NCBI RefSeq assembly: GCF_014205155.1
Contig: NZ_JACHMX010000001.1
Location: forward strand, 3,162,001 to 3,226,000
DNA length: 64,000 bases
Reading direction: 5' to 3'
Origin: Amycolatopsis umgeniensis
Lineage (GTDB): Bacteria > Actinomycetota > Actinomycetes > Mycobacteriales > Pseudonocardiaceae
Made by a program: the position numbers and the translations under genes. A model generated the notes under the pieces. That model did not search any database, was not told the DNA's origin, and was given only the letters and a program-made list of their open reading frames with translations. Each line of letters opens with the position of its first letter. Position 1 is the first letter of the stretch. This document shows positions 52,421 to 61,943 of the stretch, one piece after another.

Positions 52421-53113
52421 TCAGTTCAGGCCGGCCGCCGAGGTCGCGGAGGCCAGGACGTCGCACACCATGTCCAGCGTCAGGCGACCGGTCTGGACAT
52501 TCCTCTGCGACACGTGATAACAGCCGAAGAGGCGCAGGTCGCCGAGCCGCGCCTCGGCTCCGTGGCCGAATTTCGGGCGTGGCGTCGGCACCGGCCAGCC
52601 CGCCTCGGCGAGCACCGGCAGAAGCGCCTGCCAACCGAACGCGCCAAGCACGAAGACGGCCTTGAGCGTCGGTTTGAGCAGGGTGAGCTCTTCGGCGAGC
52701 CAGGATCGGCAGGTATCGCGTTCCTCAGGTGTCGGCTTGTTCGCGGGTGGCGCGCATCTCACCGGCGCGACCATCCGAGTCCCTCGTAGCTCGAGGCCGT
52801 CACCCGGATGGGTCGACGTCGGCTGCGAGGCGACACCGACCCGGTGAAGGGCCTTGAACAAGACGTCGCCGGAGGGATCGCCGGTGAACATCCGGCCGGT
52901 CCGGTTCGCACCGTGTGCCGAAGGGGCGAGGCCGACGATCGCGAGCGACGCGTCGGGCGGGCCGAAGCCGGGTACCGGCCGCGCCCAATAGGTCTCGTCC
53001 GCGAAGGCCGCGCGTTTGACCACGGCGATCTCCTCACGCCACGCGACCAGCCTCGGGCAGGCGCGGCAGCCGACGACCGCGGCGTCGAGTTCGGCGAGGG
53101 AACGGAACTTCAC
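52421..53113 (-). CDS. Family 5 uracil-DNA glycosylase (UdgB-like)
   Basis: 230 residues from GTG 53113, with GAAGGAAG upstream. Four cysteines (CRACPRL, VRCAPP, DTCRSW) can hold a 4Fe-4S cluster. Motif 1 is GLAPSAHGANRTGR, with the family-5 Ala/Gly rather than a catalytic Asp; motif 2 is HVSQRNVQTGRLT. Family 5 enzymes remove uracil, hypoxanthine and other deaminated bases. Its GTG overlaps the stop of the endonuclease V gene (GTGA), so the two are coupled. Confidence 0.9.
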   Translation of the reverse strand: MKFRSLAELDAAVVGCRACPRLVAWREEIAVVKRAAFADETYWARPVPGFGPPDASLAIVGLAPSAHGANRTGRMFTGDPSGDVLFKALHRVGVASQPTSTHPGDGLELRGTRMVAPVRCAPPANKPTPEERDTCRSWLAEELTLLKPTLKAVFVLGAFGWQALLPVLAEAGWPVPTPRPKFGHGAEARLGDLRLFGCYHVSQRNVQTGRLTLDMVCDVLASATSAAGLN

Positions 53114-53790
53114 AGGACTTCCTTCAACGCGTCGCGAGCGAGGCGATCGGCGTGCCGGGTCGTCTCCGGCTGCCGGAACGCGGGACACAGCCGCAGCACC
53201 TCACGGCACGCGCGGTCCAGCGAGATCTTGTGGCCGACGGAGACGTAAACGGGCTTCACCTCGTCCCGGGTGCGCAGGACGGCGCCGACGACCTCGCCAT
53301 CGTCCAGCAAGGGCGCCCGTGAGCCGCGCTCCCGGCCCGGCTCGTCGTGCTCGCCGATGAACCGGGTCTTGCCGACCCCGATGGACGGCAAACCGGTCAC
53401 GACGCCGACGTGGCACGCCAGCCCGAACCGGCGGGGGTGGGCCAGCCCGTGCCCGTCGCAGACCAGGAGATCCGGCGGGTGGTCGAGCGCGCGGAGGGCG
53501 TCGAGCAGCGGCGGCAGCTCGCGGAAGGCGAAAAGTCCCGGTTCGTACGGGAACGAGACCCGGGAAACGACGGTTCGCTCTTCCACGACACGGAATCCCG
53601 AGGTGTCGAGGGTGACCGCGGCCGCGGCGATGAGGCCGCTGGGCTCGTCGTAAGCGACGTCCAGCCCGGTGACCGTGAGGATCTCTTGTGGACAGCGATC
53701 CTCGAGATCGACCAGGCCGCGCAGGGTCTCCTGGATTTCGATCGCCTCGCGAGGCGTGTTCGGGCGATCATGCGCCGTGACGATGTCCAC
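53110..53790 (-). CDS. nfi: Endonuclease V
   Basis: 226 residues from GTG 53790; the frame extends to 53943 but would overlap the divergent S10 gene. Motifs: VTGLDVAYDE with the catalytic Asp, VSFPYEPGLFAFRELPPLL (PYVPGLxxFRE-type, Glu), DLLVCDGHGLAHPRRFGLA with the second Asp, and GVGKTRF. It nicks DNA 3' to deoxyinosine and other deaminated bases. Overlap with the glycosylase gene makes a two-gene deamination-repair operon. Confidence 0.92.
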   Translation of the reverse strand: MDIVTAHDRPNTPREAIEIQETLRGLVDLEDRCPQEILTVTGLDVAYDEPSGLIAAAAVTLDTSGFRVVEERTVVSRVSFPYEPGLFAFRELPPLLDALRALDHPPDLLVCDGHGLAHPRRFGLACHVGVVTGLPSIGVGKTRFIGEHDEPGRERGSRAPLLDDGEVVGAVLRTRDEVKPVYVSVGHKISLDRACREVLRLCPAFRQPETTRHADRLARDALKEVL

Positions 53791-53818
53791 CCGTACAGAC
53801 TGCCAGTAGGTTGGGACC

Positions 53819-55315
53819 ATGCCGGACAACAATCCCGATGAGAAGGCCACCGACGAGAAGGACACCCCGTCGGTGGACACGAAGGTCGAGCCGACCGACG
53901 ACCTGGTCACCACGAAGCACACGCTGACCCTCAAGCGGCGCAAACTCGCCTACACGGCCCGGACAGGGCGGATCGTGCTGCGGAAGGAGGTCGTCACCGA
54001 CGGGAAGTCCGAAGGCCACAAGGCCAAGGCCGAGGTGTTCTTGACCGCCTACACACTCGACGACGCGGAACCCGGCACGCGCCCGGTGACCTTCGCGTTC
54101 AACGGCGGGCCCGGCTCGGCGAGCATCTGGCTGCACCTGGGCCTCCTCGGCCCGCGCCGGGTGCTGTCCGGCGATGTCGACAGCCCGGTCGCGCCGCCCT
54201 ACGGGCTGACCGACAACCAGGAAACCCTGCTGGCGCACAGCGACCTGGTGTTCATCGACCCGGTGTCGACCGGCTACTCGCGTGCCGTGGACGGCGAGCA
54301 GGCCAAGGACTACCACGGGTTCACCGCCGACATCGAGTCCATCGGCGAGGTCATCCGGCTGTGGGTTTCGCGCGAGCAGCGCTGGCTTTCGCCGAAGTTC
54401 CTCGCGGGCGAGTCGTACGGCACGCTCCGCGCGGCCGGGCTCGCCGCGCATCTGCAGGAACGCCACGGCATGTACCTGAACGGGCTCCTGCTGATCTCGT
54501 CCGTGCTGGATCTGGGCACCCTGCGGTTCACCGAGGGCAACGACCTGCCGTACTCGCTCTACGTGCCGACGTACGCGGCGATCGCGCACTACCACGGGCT
54601 CCACGGCGAAAGGCCGCTCGACGACGTCCTCGCGGACGCCGAGGACTTCGCGGCCAAGGAGCTCCCCTGGGCGCTCGCGCGCGGCGCTCGTCTGTCCACA
54701 CAGGACCGTGCCGAAGCGGTGGCGACCCTCGCCTCGCTCACCGGGCTCAGCGAGTCCTATGTGGACCGCGTCAACCTCAGGATCGAGCACGTCCGGTACT
54801 TCACGGAACTCCTGCGGAACAAGGGTCTCGTCGTCGGCAGGATGGACGGCCGGTTCACCACCTGGGAACCGGACGGCGGTCGCGAGCACATGAGCGACGA
54901 CCCGTCGATCTCGCGGATCATCGGCGCCTACGCGGCCGGCCTCAACCACTACGTGCGCGCCGAACTCGGCTACGAGAACGACCTGCCGTACGAGGTCCTC
55001 TCGACGGACGTCTTCAAGGCCTGGTCGTACTCCGACTTCGAAGGCCGTTCGGTGTCCTCTGTGGACTCACTCGCCACGGCCATGCGGGCGAACCCGCACC
55101 TGCGAGTGCACGTCGCCTTCGGTCACTATGACGGCGCGACACCGTACTTCGCTTCGGAGCACGTCCTCGCGCGCCTTCAGATCCCCGAGGAGCTGCGGGA
55201 GAACATCGACTCGGCGTACTACCCGGCCGGGCACATGATGTACGTGCACGAAGAGTCGCGGGTGCAGCAGTCCAAGGATCTGGCGAAGTTCATCAAGAAC
55301 GCTTCAGGGAAGTAA
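53819..55315 (+). CDS. S10-family serine carboxypeptidase-like protein
   Basis: 498 residues. FAFNGGPGSAS oxyanion loop, nucleophile Ser199 (AGESYGTLR), Asp in FGHYDGATPY and His in PAGHMMYVH make a carboxypeptidase Y-type triad. There is no signal peptide; the first 30 residues are acidic and hydrophilic, so a cytosolic enzyme is indicated, unlike eukaryotic vacuolar members. Substrate unknown; cytosolic S10 proteins in bacteria may clear peptides or acyl conjugates. Confidence 0.9.
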   Translation: MPDNNPDEKATDEKDTPSVDTKVEPTDDLVTTKHTLTLKRRKLAYTARTGRIVLRKEVVTDGKSEGHKAKAEVFLTAYTLDDAEPGTRPVTFAFNGGPGSASIWLHLGLLGPRRVLSGDVDSPVAPPYGLTDNQETLLAHSDLVFIDPVSTGYSRAVDGEQAKDYHGFTADIESIGEVIRLWVSREQRWLSPKFLAGESYGTLRAAGLAAHLQERHGMYLNGLLLISSVLDLGTLRFTEGNDLPYSLYVPTYAAIAHYHGLHGERPLDDVLADAEDFAAKELPWALARGARLSTQDRAEAVATLASLTGLSESYVDRVNLRIEHVRYFTELLRNKGLVVGRMDGRFTTWEPDGGREHMSDDPSISRIIGAYAAGLNHYVRAELGYENDLPYEVLSTDVFKAWSYSDFEGRSVSSVDSLATAMRANPHLRVHVAFGHYDGATPYFASEHVLARLQIPEELRENIDSAYYPAGHMMYVHEESRVQQSKDLAKFIKNASGK

Positions 55316-55320
55316 CTTCC

Positions 55321-55363
55321 GGTGCGGGAAACAGGGACAGTCGAAGTCCCTGTTTCCCGCACC
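55321..55363. terminator. Perfect 18-bp hairpin between convergent genes
   Basis: GGTGCGGGAAACAGGGAC (55321-55338) pairs with 55346-55363 around a 7-nt loop. It lies 5 nt after the S10 stop and 6 nt before the methyltransferase end, and can terminate both. Confidence 0.8.
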
Positions 55364-55369
55364 TGATGC

Positions 55370-56314
55370 TCAACCGGAGCGCAGGACGGCCCACGCCCGG
55401 TGCAGCTCGGCGGTGAGCCTGTCGATCTCGTGCCGCTGGGCGGCGACGGTGTCGGCCAGCCTGTCCCGATCGTCCGCCTGCGCGGCCGCCTCGAACTGCA
55501 TCTGCAGCACGCGCGTGTAGAGCGCGATCCTGTTGTTCTCCATCGCGGCCAGCAGGTTCGACGTCGTGTACGGCCGCAGCGCCCGCTGGAGCGCTTCGTC
55601 GGGATCCGTTTCCGCCCGGTACAGGATTCCCATCCCGAAGACGGCGGGCACGAGCTCGAACCGCCATTCCGGGTGCTCGGCCAGCGCGTCTTCGACGGCT
55701 GTCAGGACACCGTTTCGCTCGCCACCCGCGTGCCGCGCGACGGTGAACGCCCCCAGTCCGACGAATCCCGCCGGAGTGAGTTCGTCGTGCCAGACCGTCG
55801 GACCGTCCTCGCTGATCGGATGCCGGTCTCCCGCCTTCAGCGGCGACGGTTCGTAATAGAGGTCTCGCCTGCCCCAAGGCCAGAGCAGGTCGTGCATCGC
55901 CACGACCGCGTCCGGGGCGTGCTCGAGGATCCACGCCACCTCGCGGCGGACGACGGCGTAGTTGTGATCGCCGTCGAGCACGTAGAGATCCGCGACCGGC
56001 AACCGCGGCAGGACCTCGGGCGACGGTTCGGTGACCAAATGCAGCGCGTCGTTCGCCTCAACCGCCGAGCGGACGCGTTCGGTGGGCTCGGGGTCGACGC
56101 AGTACACGTCCGACGCCCCGAGCTCCGCGTAGATCCCGCTGACCTGACCGGATTCGACGCCGATCTCCACCACCGTCCGGATCCCGCGCCGCGCGAAGAC
56201 GATCTCGAAGATCTCACGGAAGATCGACATCGAATGCAGCAGCACCGGCGCGGACCTGGCCGACCTGGCCTGCGCGTGCGGGTCTTCCCTGCTCCCGGCC
56301 ATCGCTTCCGTCAC
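55370..56314 (-). CDS. Class I SAM-dependent methyltransferase-like protein
   Basis: 314 residues from GTG 56314. VVEIGVESGQVSGIYAELG is the SAM-binding glycine-rich loop, CVDPEP binds ribose, and DLYVLDGDHNYAVVRREVAW is the post-motif-II region seen in CmcI-like and cell-wall O-methyltransferases. The last 40 residues form a predicted coiled coil (RDRLADTVAAQRHEIDRLTAEL). Its start overlaps the stop of the upstream 878-residue gene by four bases (GTGA), so both are translated together; a shared role in making a surface glycan is possible. Confidence 0.82.
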   Translation of the reverse strand: MTEAMAGSREDPHAQARSARSAPVLLHSMSIFREIFEIVFARRGIRTVVEIGVESGQVSGIYAELGASDVYCVDPEPTERVRSAVEANDALHLVTEPSPEVLPRLPVADLYVLDGDHNYAVVRREVAWILEHAPDAVVAMHDLLWPWGRRDLYYEPSPLKAGDRHPISEDGPTVWHDELTPAGFVGLGAFTVARHAGGERNGVLTAVEDALAEHPEWRFELVPAVFGMGILYRAETDPDEALQRALRPYTTSNLLAAMENNRIALYTRVLQMQFEAAAQADDRDRLADTVAAQRHEIDRLTAELHRAWAVLRSG

Positions 56315-58947
56315 CGGGACCTCAACCGCCGCACCGCGATCCGGGCGGCTCCGGCGGCGAGCCCGCCGGGACCGTGCTCACGCAACTCGTTGCGCACCTT
56401 CGCCGAAAGGCGTTGTGAGCGTCCGGCGGCGGGCATGCGGTGGCCGAGCCCGGAACGCGAACGCGGCAGCATGGCGAAGGCGACGGTCAGCTGGAAGGAG
56501 CTGACCGGTGCGCCCGCCCTGGCCGCCAGCGGCAGCCAGATCGCGGCCAGCGGCGAGTGGAACTCGACCATGTTCGCGCCCAGCCAGGTGCAGTCTTCGT
56601 AGTGCAGCCGGGCGAAGTCTTCGGAAGTGTTCCAGCGCAGCACTTGGGGACGCCCGCCCGCGATGACCCTCGTCTCGATCCAGTCGACCCGCGCGAGCGC
56701 GGGCCTGCCCGGGACGGCCAGCGCGATCTCCTCGATGTCGGCCGCTTCGACGTCCATCCGCGCGAACGAAAGACCGTTGTGGTTGATCCGCACCCGGCGG
56801 TCGGCCCCGTCGAACCATTCGCCCTCGGTGGTGCGGAACCGCACCGACGTCGCGGACGGCTCTCCCGCCGGTTCGAACATCGCCGGGTCGATGGCACCGG
56901 TGCGCACCGCCCGCGCCGCCGCGCCGAGATGCGGATCGGACGCGGCGAGGAGCGCGGGCCAGAACGAATCCCGCATCCGCAGATCGTCGAGATCACTCGG
57001 CGACAGGTACGGCACCGCGGGGACGAGGTCTTCCGGCAGGACCCGGGTGACCATGTCGGAGCCGAAGTTGTCCTCGTGCTCCCAGTTCCCGAACACCGAA
57101 GCCTCTTCGGCCGTCGGCAGCTTCAGCGCGGAGACCAGGATGTTCGCCAGCCTGTCGCGCGCCGTGCCCGCCAGTGTCGGCCAGGCACCGTCCGAAGCGG
57201 ACACGTACCGGTTCCACTGCCGCTGGAAAGCGCGGATGCCGTCCTGGACGGCCGAACGCTCGGCGTTCTGCGCGTCGCTGCCCGCGGCGACGCCGAGTAC
57301 CGGCTTGCCGTCTTCGGTGAAGTCGATGAGCGAGCCGCACAGCGCGTTCACCGACTGCTCGAGGACCTCCGGGCTGCGCACGATCGCCCCGACGATCTCC
57401 CGCGGATGCCCGGCCTGGCCGAGGAAGCCTTCGGCGCGCAGGCCCGCGAGCAGCACCTTCTCCGAGCGGTCGTCGGTGGCCAGGTAGAGGCCCGCCGGCT
57501 CGATGTCGATCCGGGCCAGCCGCAACACCCTGGCGAGCTGGAGCTGGATGGTGCCGCCCCAGCCGAGATCCACGAGGGTGAGGTCCGGCCCGTCGAGGGC
57601 TCCGGCCTCGCGCAGCGAACGGATCAACCTCTCCCGCGCGGCCGTCGCGGTGACGGCGAGCCGGTTCACCAGATGCGGGGTTTCGGTCAGCGCGACCGCG
57701 AGACGCCCGACCATCTCATCGGTGTCCAAGACCATGTCGAGATCCTCCGCGAGATGCGGGACCTCCCCCGCGCGCAGGTGCAGCATCCCCAGCAGTTGCC
57801 GGACGGTCAGCTGATGGCGTTTGCGGACGAACTCGCGGATCGAGTCCCTGTCGGCGCTGTCCAGCGCGGCGATCGAGGTGACCTGCCGCGACAGCCAGAC
57901 GGGTTTGGCCGTGACGTCCCAGCCGCGTGCCGCCGCGGCGTTGCCGATCAGCTCCGACAGCAGTTCGCCCTCGCGCATCGGGCACCACAGCACCTTGATG
58001 CCGTCGTCGTGCGCCTTCTTCGCGACCCATTCGGCGAAACCGGCCAGCACCGGACCGGTCACCGCCGCGCCGTACCGCCAGGCGAAACGGGCCGAAGAGG
58101 CACCGTCCGGGCGGGAAGCCTGCAGCGTCTTCGCGCGGAGGCTGGTGATGCCGAAATCGCCGTGTTCCGGATCGAGGTCGGGGGCGTACGGCCCGAACGG
58201 GTCTTCCGGCTCACCCTCCCGCTCCAGGATCTGCTGGAGGCCCTCGTCGGCCCTCTCGTAGTGCACCGTCCTGATGCCGAGCTCGCCCGGCACCTCGACG
58301 TCGGCGACCGGGTTGTCCCCGACGTGGAGGATCTGTTCCGGGCGGCGTCCGAGGTCGGACAGGACGACGTCCCACAGCCCGGAAGCCTTGTCCACGCCGT
58401 GCTCGTGGGACCGGAAGACGCGGGCGCTCTTGAGTGCCTCGAGTTCGGGCCGGTCCAGCAGATACCCGAGCTGCTCTTCGGTGAAGTAGGTGTCGGAGAC
58501 GAGGACGATCGGGAGATCGTGGTCCTTCGCCAGCCGGATGATCTCGGCGATGTCGAGGTCGACCTCGGTCAGCTCACGCTCGGTGTCGACCTCGGCGCGG
58601 ACGAGCTCGTCGAGAGTGGCATCGGGGAACAACGAGAGCGGCATCGCCCGCCAGATACCGAAGAGCGAGACTTCGCTGCCGAGCGCGTCCTGCCCGCTTC
58701 GGGAATCCCTTTCGGCGGCGATGCGCATTCGCCGGAAGGCGGCATCCGAAATCCAGGCGGGACATTTGCCCGCTTCCCGCAGCCGGGCCGCCACCAGGCC
58801 GAACAGGTCGGCGGGACGAGGGGTCCGACGCCAGAGAATGGTGTCGAAAATGTCGAAGGAAACCGCGGCGCACGATCGGTCGGCGATGAGACGGGCGACC
58901 TTTTCGAGTCTTAGGTGACCACTGACCGCGGAGTTGTCGATACTCAT
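56311..58947 (-). CDS. HAD-type hydrolase fused to a large domain (COG5610-like)
   Basis: 878 residues. Residues about 25-235 are a HAD domain: FDIFDTILWR with Asp32, LVSDTYF, and HVGDNPVADVEVPGELGIRTV; Phe34 replaces the usual second Asp, as in dehalogenase-like members. Residues about 300-640 are a second conserved region (LWCPMREGELLSELIG, LVDLGWGGTIQLQLARVL), and the C-terminus holds beta-rich sequence and a basic tail (ARIAVRRLRSR). HAD proteins of this length (COG5610 type) usually lie in surface-polysaccharide loci. No glycosyltransferase is visible here. Confidence 0.78.
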   Translation of the reverse strand: MSIDNSAVSGHLRLEKVARLIADRSCAAVSFDIFDTILWRRTPRPADLFGLVAARLREAGKCPAWISDAAFRRMRIAAERDSRSGQDALGSEVSLFGIWRAMPLSLFPDATLDELVRAEVDTERELTEVDLDIAEIIRLAKDHDLPIVLVSDTYFTEEQLGYLLDRPELEALKSARVFRSHEHGVDKASGLWDVVLSDLGRRPEQILHVGDNPVADVEVPGELGIRTVHYERADEGLQQILEREGEPEDPFGPYAPDLDPEHGDFGITSLRAKTLQASRPDGASSARFAWRYGAAVTGPVLAGFAEWVAKKAHDDGIKVLWCPMREGELLSELIGNAAAARGWDVTAKPVWLSRQVTSIAALDSADRDSIREFVRKRHQLTVRQLLGMLHLRAGEVPHLAEDLDMVLDTDEMVGRLAVALTETPHLVNRLAVTATAARERLIRSLREAGALDGPDLTLVDLGWGGTIQLQLARVLRLARIDIEPAGLYLATDDRSEKVLLAGLRAEGFLGQAGHPREIVGAIVRSPEVLEQSVNALCGSLIDFTEDGKPVLGVAAGSDAQNAERSAVQDGIRAFQRQWNRYVSASDGAWPTLAGTARDRLANILVSALKLPTAEEASVFGNWEHEDNFGSDMVTRVLPEDLVPAVPYLSPSDLDDLRMRDSFWPALLAASDPHLGAAARAVRTGAIDPAMFEPAGEPSATSVRFRTTEGEWFDGADRRVRINHNGLSFARMDVEAADIEEIALAVPGRPALARVDWIETRVIAGGRPQVLRWNTSEDFARLHYEDCTWLGANMVEFHSPLAAIWLPLAARAGAPVSSFQLTVAFAMLPRSRSGLGHRMPAAGRSQRLSAKVRNELREHGPGGLAAGAARIAVRRLRSR

Positions 58948-59067
58948 GAATACCCCCAGATGTCGGAACCCCTATCCCCCGGCGGCCAAGCTACCCGATG
59001 ACTCTGCGCGATGTCACCCGATCGGGGGATAAAGATCAACTGAACCTTGGGGGACGGGCAGCGCGAC

Positions 59068-59124
59068 CTGAAACTGACGAATCCGCACGCTCCCTGGCGG
59101 AAACGTGCGGATTCGTCAGTTCAG
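59068..59124 (-). terminator. Hairpin after the subtilase gene
   Basis: A 17-bp perfect core (ACTGACGAATCCGCACG and its complement), extended by 4 more pairs with a one-base bulge, 14-nt loop. It lies 26 nt past the subtilase end on the minus strand. Confidence 0.7.
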
Positions 59125-59149
59125 AGGTGGGTCAACTGCAGGCGGCCGG

Positions 59150-60868
59150 TCAGCCCCGGAGGTACCGGGAACCGTGCGTGACAGCCGACCAGGCGTCCAC
59201 GGCGCCGTGACCGTAGAAGCCGTTGAACGAGGCGTCACCGGTGCAGGTCGCGGTGAACGACGCGTCCCGGCCCTCCTTCAGGTAGTCGACGGTCCGCGGC
59301 ACCGGGCAGGCGATGTCCGAAGCCGTGCCCTCGAGCACCCGCTGCACCGCGTCCGGGTCCATCCCGAAGTCGCGCGAGCCCTTGCCGTACTGCGAAACGA
59401 TGAGCGCCGCGACACCGGTCGCGTGCGGCGACGCCATCGACGTCCCCTGCAGCCACTGGTAGTAGCCGACGCGGCCGTCCGCGGCGGTCGCCTTCTGGAC
59501 ACCGGCGGTGACACCGGCGGGCGTGACGTTCCCGGCCGCGTCGATGTTGCCTTCCGCGACACCGACGTTGCGCGGGTACGTCGAGAGGATCTGGTTCTCG
59601 ACCGTGCGGTACCACGGGGTGCCGAAGTAGTCACGGAAGTACCCGCCGGGCGCGGAGACCGAGATCTGCTCGACGCCGTAGTTCGAGTAGTCCGCCTTCG
59701 CCTGCGACGGGCCGAAGGACGAGACGCCGATCGTGTGCGGACCTTCGATGGGCAGCGAGAGGCAGCTGTTGTCGATCTGCCGCGGGTGCGTGCTGTTCGA
59801 CGGGTAGCCCGGGCTCGACGCGTCCGGCTGCGGGGCGGCGAGGTCGCTGTGCTGGTTGCCCAGCGAGACGACCTGGGTGACGCCCTTGCGGTGCGCGTAG
59901 TTCAGCGCGCGGGTCGTCGCCTCGATGATGGTGCGCTGCTCGGCCTGCTGCGCGGGGGTGTCCGCGGGGTTCGCGGCGCAGTTGTACAGCCACGGGTCCG
60001 TGTAGAAGCTCATGTTGACGACGTCGACACCGGCGTCGCCCGCGTAGGTGATCGCGTCCACGGTCGACTGCAGGAAGAAGAAACCGGAGTCCTGCCCGGC
60101 GCGGATGTTCACCAGCGTCACGTTCGGCGCGACGCCCGAGACACCGAAGCCGTTCGCGGCGGCACCGATGGTGCCGGCGACGTGCGTGCCGTGCCCGTTG
60201 TCGTCGTGGTCCACCGGGTCCACGCAACCACGGAATTCACACGGACCGTCGACGACGGCGCCGTTGACGTCCGAGACGATGTCCTTCGTGAAGTTCCGCG
60301 ACGCGGCGCGGTCGAAGTTCGGCGCGATGTCCGGGTGGCTCGCGTCGACACCGGTGTCGATGATGCCGACCTTCACCCGCTTGTCACCGGGCTGCTTGGT
60401 CCGCGAAAGGTCCGAACGGACCGACTTGAGGCCCCAGAGCTGATCGTCGAGCGGGTCCATGCCGACGCTCTTCGGCTGCGCGGGCTTCTTGGCCGACGCG
60501 GCGCCGCGGCTCTCCTTCTCGACGACGTTCGGCTTGACCTTCGCCTTGCCGTTCTTCGGCGCCGTCCCGATCGGCTTCGCTTTGGCCGCCCCGAAAACGG
60601 CGCGGTCCGCGGAGACCCGCTCGGCGAAACCGTTGGCGGGCGCGGTCGCGGTGATCAGGCCGACCGCGGCATTGCTGGTCACGACGGTGCCCCCGGCGGC
60701 GCGAACCGCCTTCTCCACGGAAGCGACACTTTGGCCTTCACGGGCCAGAACGGAGAATTCGGTCGCCGCACCGGAAAGCTGCGGTTGCGCGGAAGCCACC
60801 GGCGCGGCGACTATTGCCCCGAACAGCGGTACCGCCAGCGCGACGACAAGAGATCTGGATCTTTTCAT
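59150..60868 (-). CDS. Secreted subtilisin-like serine protease (S8)
   Basis: 572 residues. Signal peptide ends at ASA (about 25-27); residues 28-150 are a pro-region of inhibitor_I9 shape. Catalytic triad Asp171 (GIIDTGVDASHPD), His226 (NGHGTHVAGT) and Ser477 (GTSMASPHATG), oxyanion Asn338 (SLGNQH). A Gly/Ala-rich C-terminus with two cysteines ends YGHGAVDAWSAV. It should degrade external proteins. The dpp-type transporter genes lie 77 bp upstream on the same strand. Confidence 0.95.
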   Translation of the reverse strand: MKRSRSLVVALAVPLFGAIVAAPVASAQPQLSGAATEFSVLAREGQSVASVEKAVRAAGGTVVTSNAAVGLITATAPANGFAERVSADRAVFGAAKAKPIGTAPKNGKAKVKPNVVEKESRGAASAKKPAQPKSVGMDPLDDQLWGLKSVRSDLSRTKQPGDKRVKVGIIDTGVDASHPDIAPNFDRAASRNFTKDIVSDVNGAVVDGPCEFRGCVDPVDHDDNGHGTHVAGTIGAAANGFGVSGVAPNVTLVNIRAGQDSGFFFLQSTVDAITYAGDAGVDVVNMSFYTDPWLYNCAANPADTPAQQAEQRTIIEATTRALNYAHRKGVTQVVSLGNQHSDLAAPQPDASSPGYPSNSTHPRQIDNSCLSLPIEGPHTIGVSSFGPSQAKADYSNYGVEQISVSAPGGYFRDYFGTPWYRTVENQILSTYPRNVGVAEGNIDAAGNVTPAGVTAGVQKATAADGRVGYYQWLQGTSMASPHATGVAALIVSQYGKGSRDFGMDPDAVQRVLEGTASDIACPVPRTVDYLKEGRDASFTATCTGDASFNGFYGHGAVDAWSAVTHGSRYLRG

Positions 60869-60944
60869 TTCCTGCCTCCTGAAGAAAACGATTCATGAAA
60901 ACTACGTCAGTGATCCCACACGATCAATGAAGTCCCTACGAAAG

Positions 60945-61943
60945 TCAGGGGACGACAGTTTTCTCCTCCGCGAAATGACAGGCGGACAAATGCCCGTCGG
61001 CCCGCGTGATCAATTCGGGCTCCTGATCGGCGCACAGGTCCCGCGCCTTCCAGCACCGGGTGCGGAACCGGCAGCCGGACGGTGGATCCAGCGGGCTGGG
61101 CACGTCGCCTTCCAGGCGGATCACCTGTCGCTGGCCACGTAACGCCGGATCCGCGACGGGCACCGCGGACAGCAGCGCCTGGGTATAGGGATGCGAAGGG
61201 TGTTTGTAGATCTCCTCCTCCGTCCCCATTTCCACGATCTTGCCGAGATACATCACCGCGACCCGCGTGGAAAGGTGACGGACAACGGACAGGTCGTGTG
61301 CGATGAACACATAGGAAAGGCCGAATTCGTTCTGCAGTTCCCCGAGCAGGTTCATCACCTGCGCCTGAATCGAAACGTCCAGCGCGGAAACCGGTTCGTC
61401 GCAGATGATGACCTTCGGCCGCAGTGCCAGCGCCCGCGCGATCCCGATACGCTGGCGCTGTCCACCGGAGAATTGGTGCGGATAGCGGTTGATGTGCTCG
61501 GGGTTCAGCCCGACGACGTCGAGCAGCTCCCGCACCTTCGCCGCCCGAGACCCCTTCGGCGCCACTTCGGTGTGGATCTCGAAGGGTTCGCCGATGATGT
61601 CGCCGACGGTCATCCTCGGGTTCAGCGAGGTGTACGGATCCTGCAACACGATCTGGATCTCACGCCGCAGCTTCCTGAGTTCGGCTCCCCGCAACGAGAA
61701 GATGTCGCGGCCTTCGAAGGTCGCGAGCCCGCCCGTCGGTTCCTCCAGCCGCATCAGCACCTGGGCCAAAGTGGACTTGCCGCAGCCGGATTCCCCCACC
61801 ACGCCGAGTGTTTCCCCCGGCATGAGGTCGAAGGAAACCCCGTCGACGGCCTTCACGTGGCCGATCGTGCGCTTGAACAGGATCCCGGCCCGCACCGGGA
61901 AGTACTTCACCAGGTTCTCGACCCGCAGAATGGGCTCAGACAC
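60945..61943 (-). CDS. dppF: Peptide ABC transporter ATP-binding protein (DppF/OppF)
   Basis: 332 residues. Walker A GESGCGKSTLA, signature SGGQRQR, Walker B VIICDEPVSALD, His switch IAHDLS, and the C-terminal oligopeptide-type extension with CRFRTRCWKARDLC. GTG 61943 overlaps the dppD stop by eight bases. It forms the ATPase pair with DppD for import of di- or oligopeptides. Confidence 0.95.
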   Translation of the reverse strand: MSEPILRVENLVKYFPVRAGILFKRTIGHVKAVDGVSFDLMPGETLGVVGESGCGKSTLAQVLMRLEEPTGGLATFEGRDIFSLRGAELRKLRREIQIVLQDPYTSLNPRMTVGDIIGEPFEIHTEVAPKGSRAAKVRELLDVVGLNPEHINRYPHQFSGGQRQRIGIARALALRPKVIICDEPVSALDVSIQAQVMNLLGELQNEFGLSYVFIAHDLSVVRHLSTRVAVMYLGKIVEMGTEEEIYKHPSHPYTQALLSAVPVADPALRGQRQVIRLEGDVPSPLDPPSGCRFRTRCWKARDLCADQEPELITRADGHLSACHFAEEKTVVP

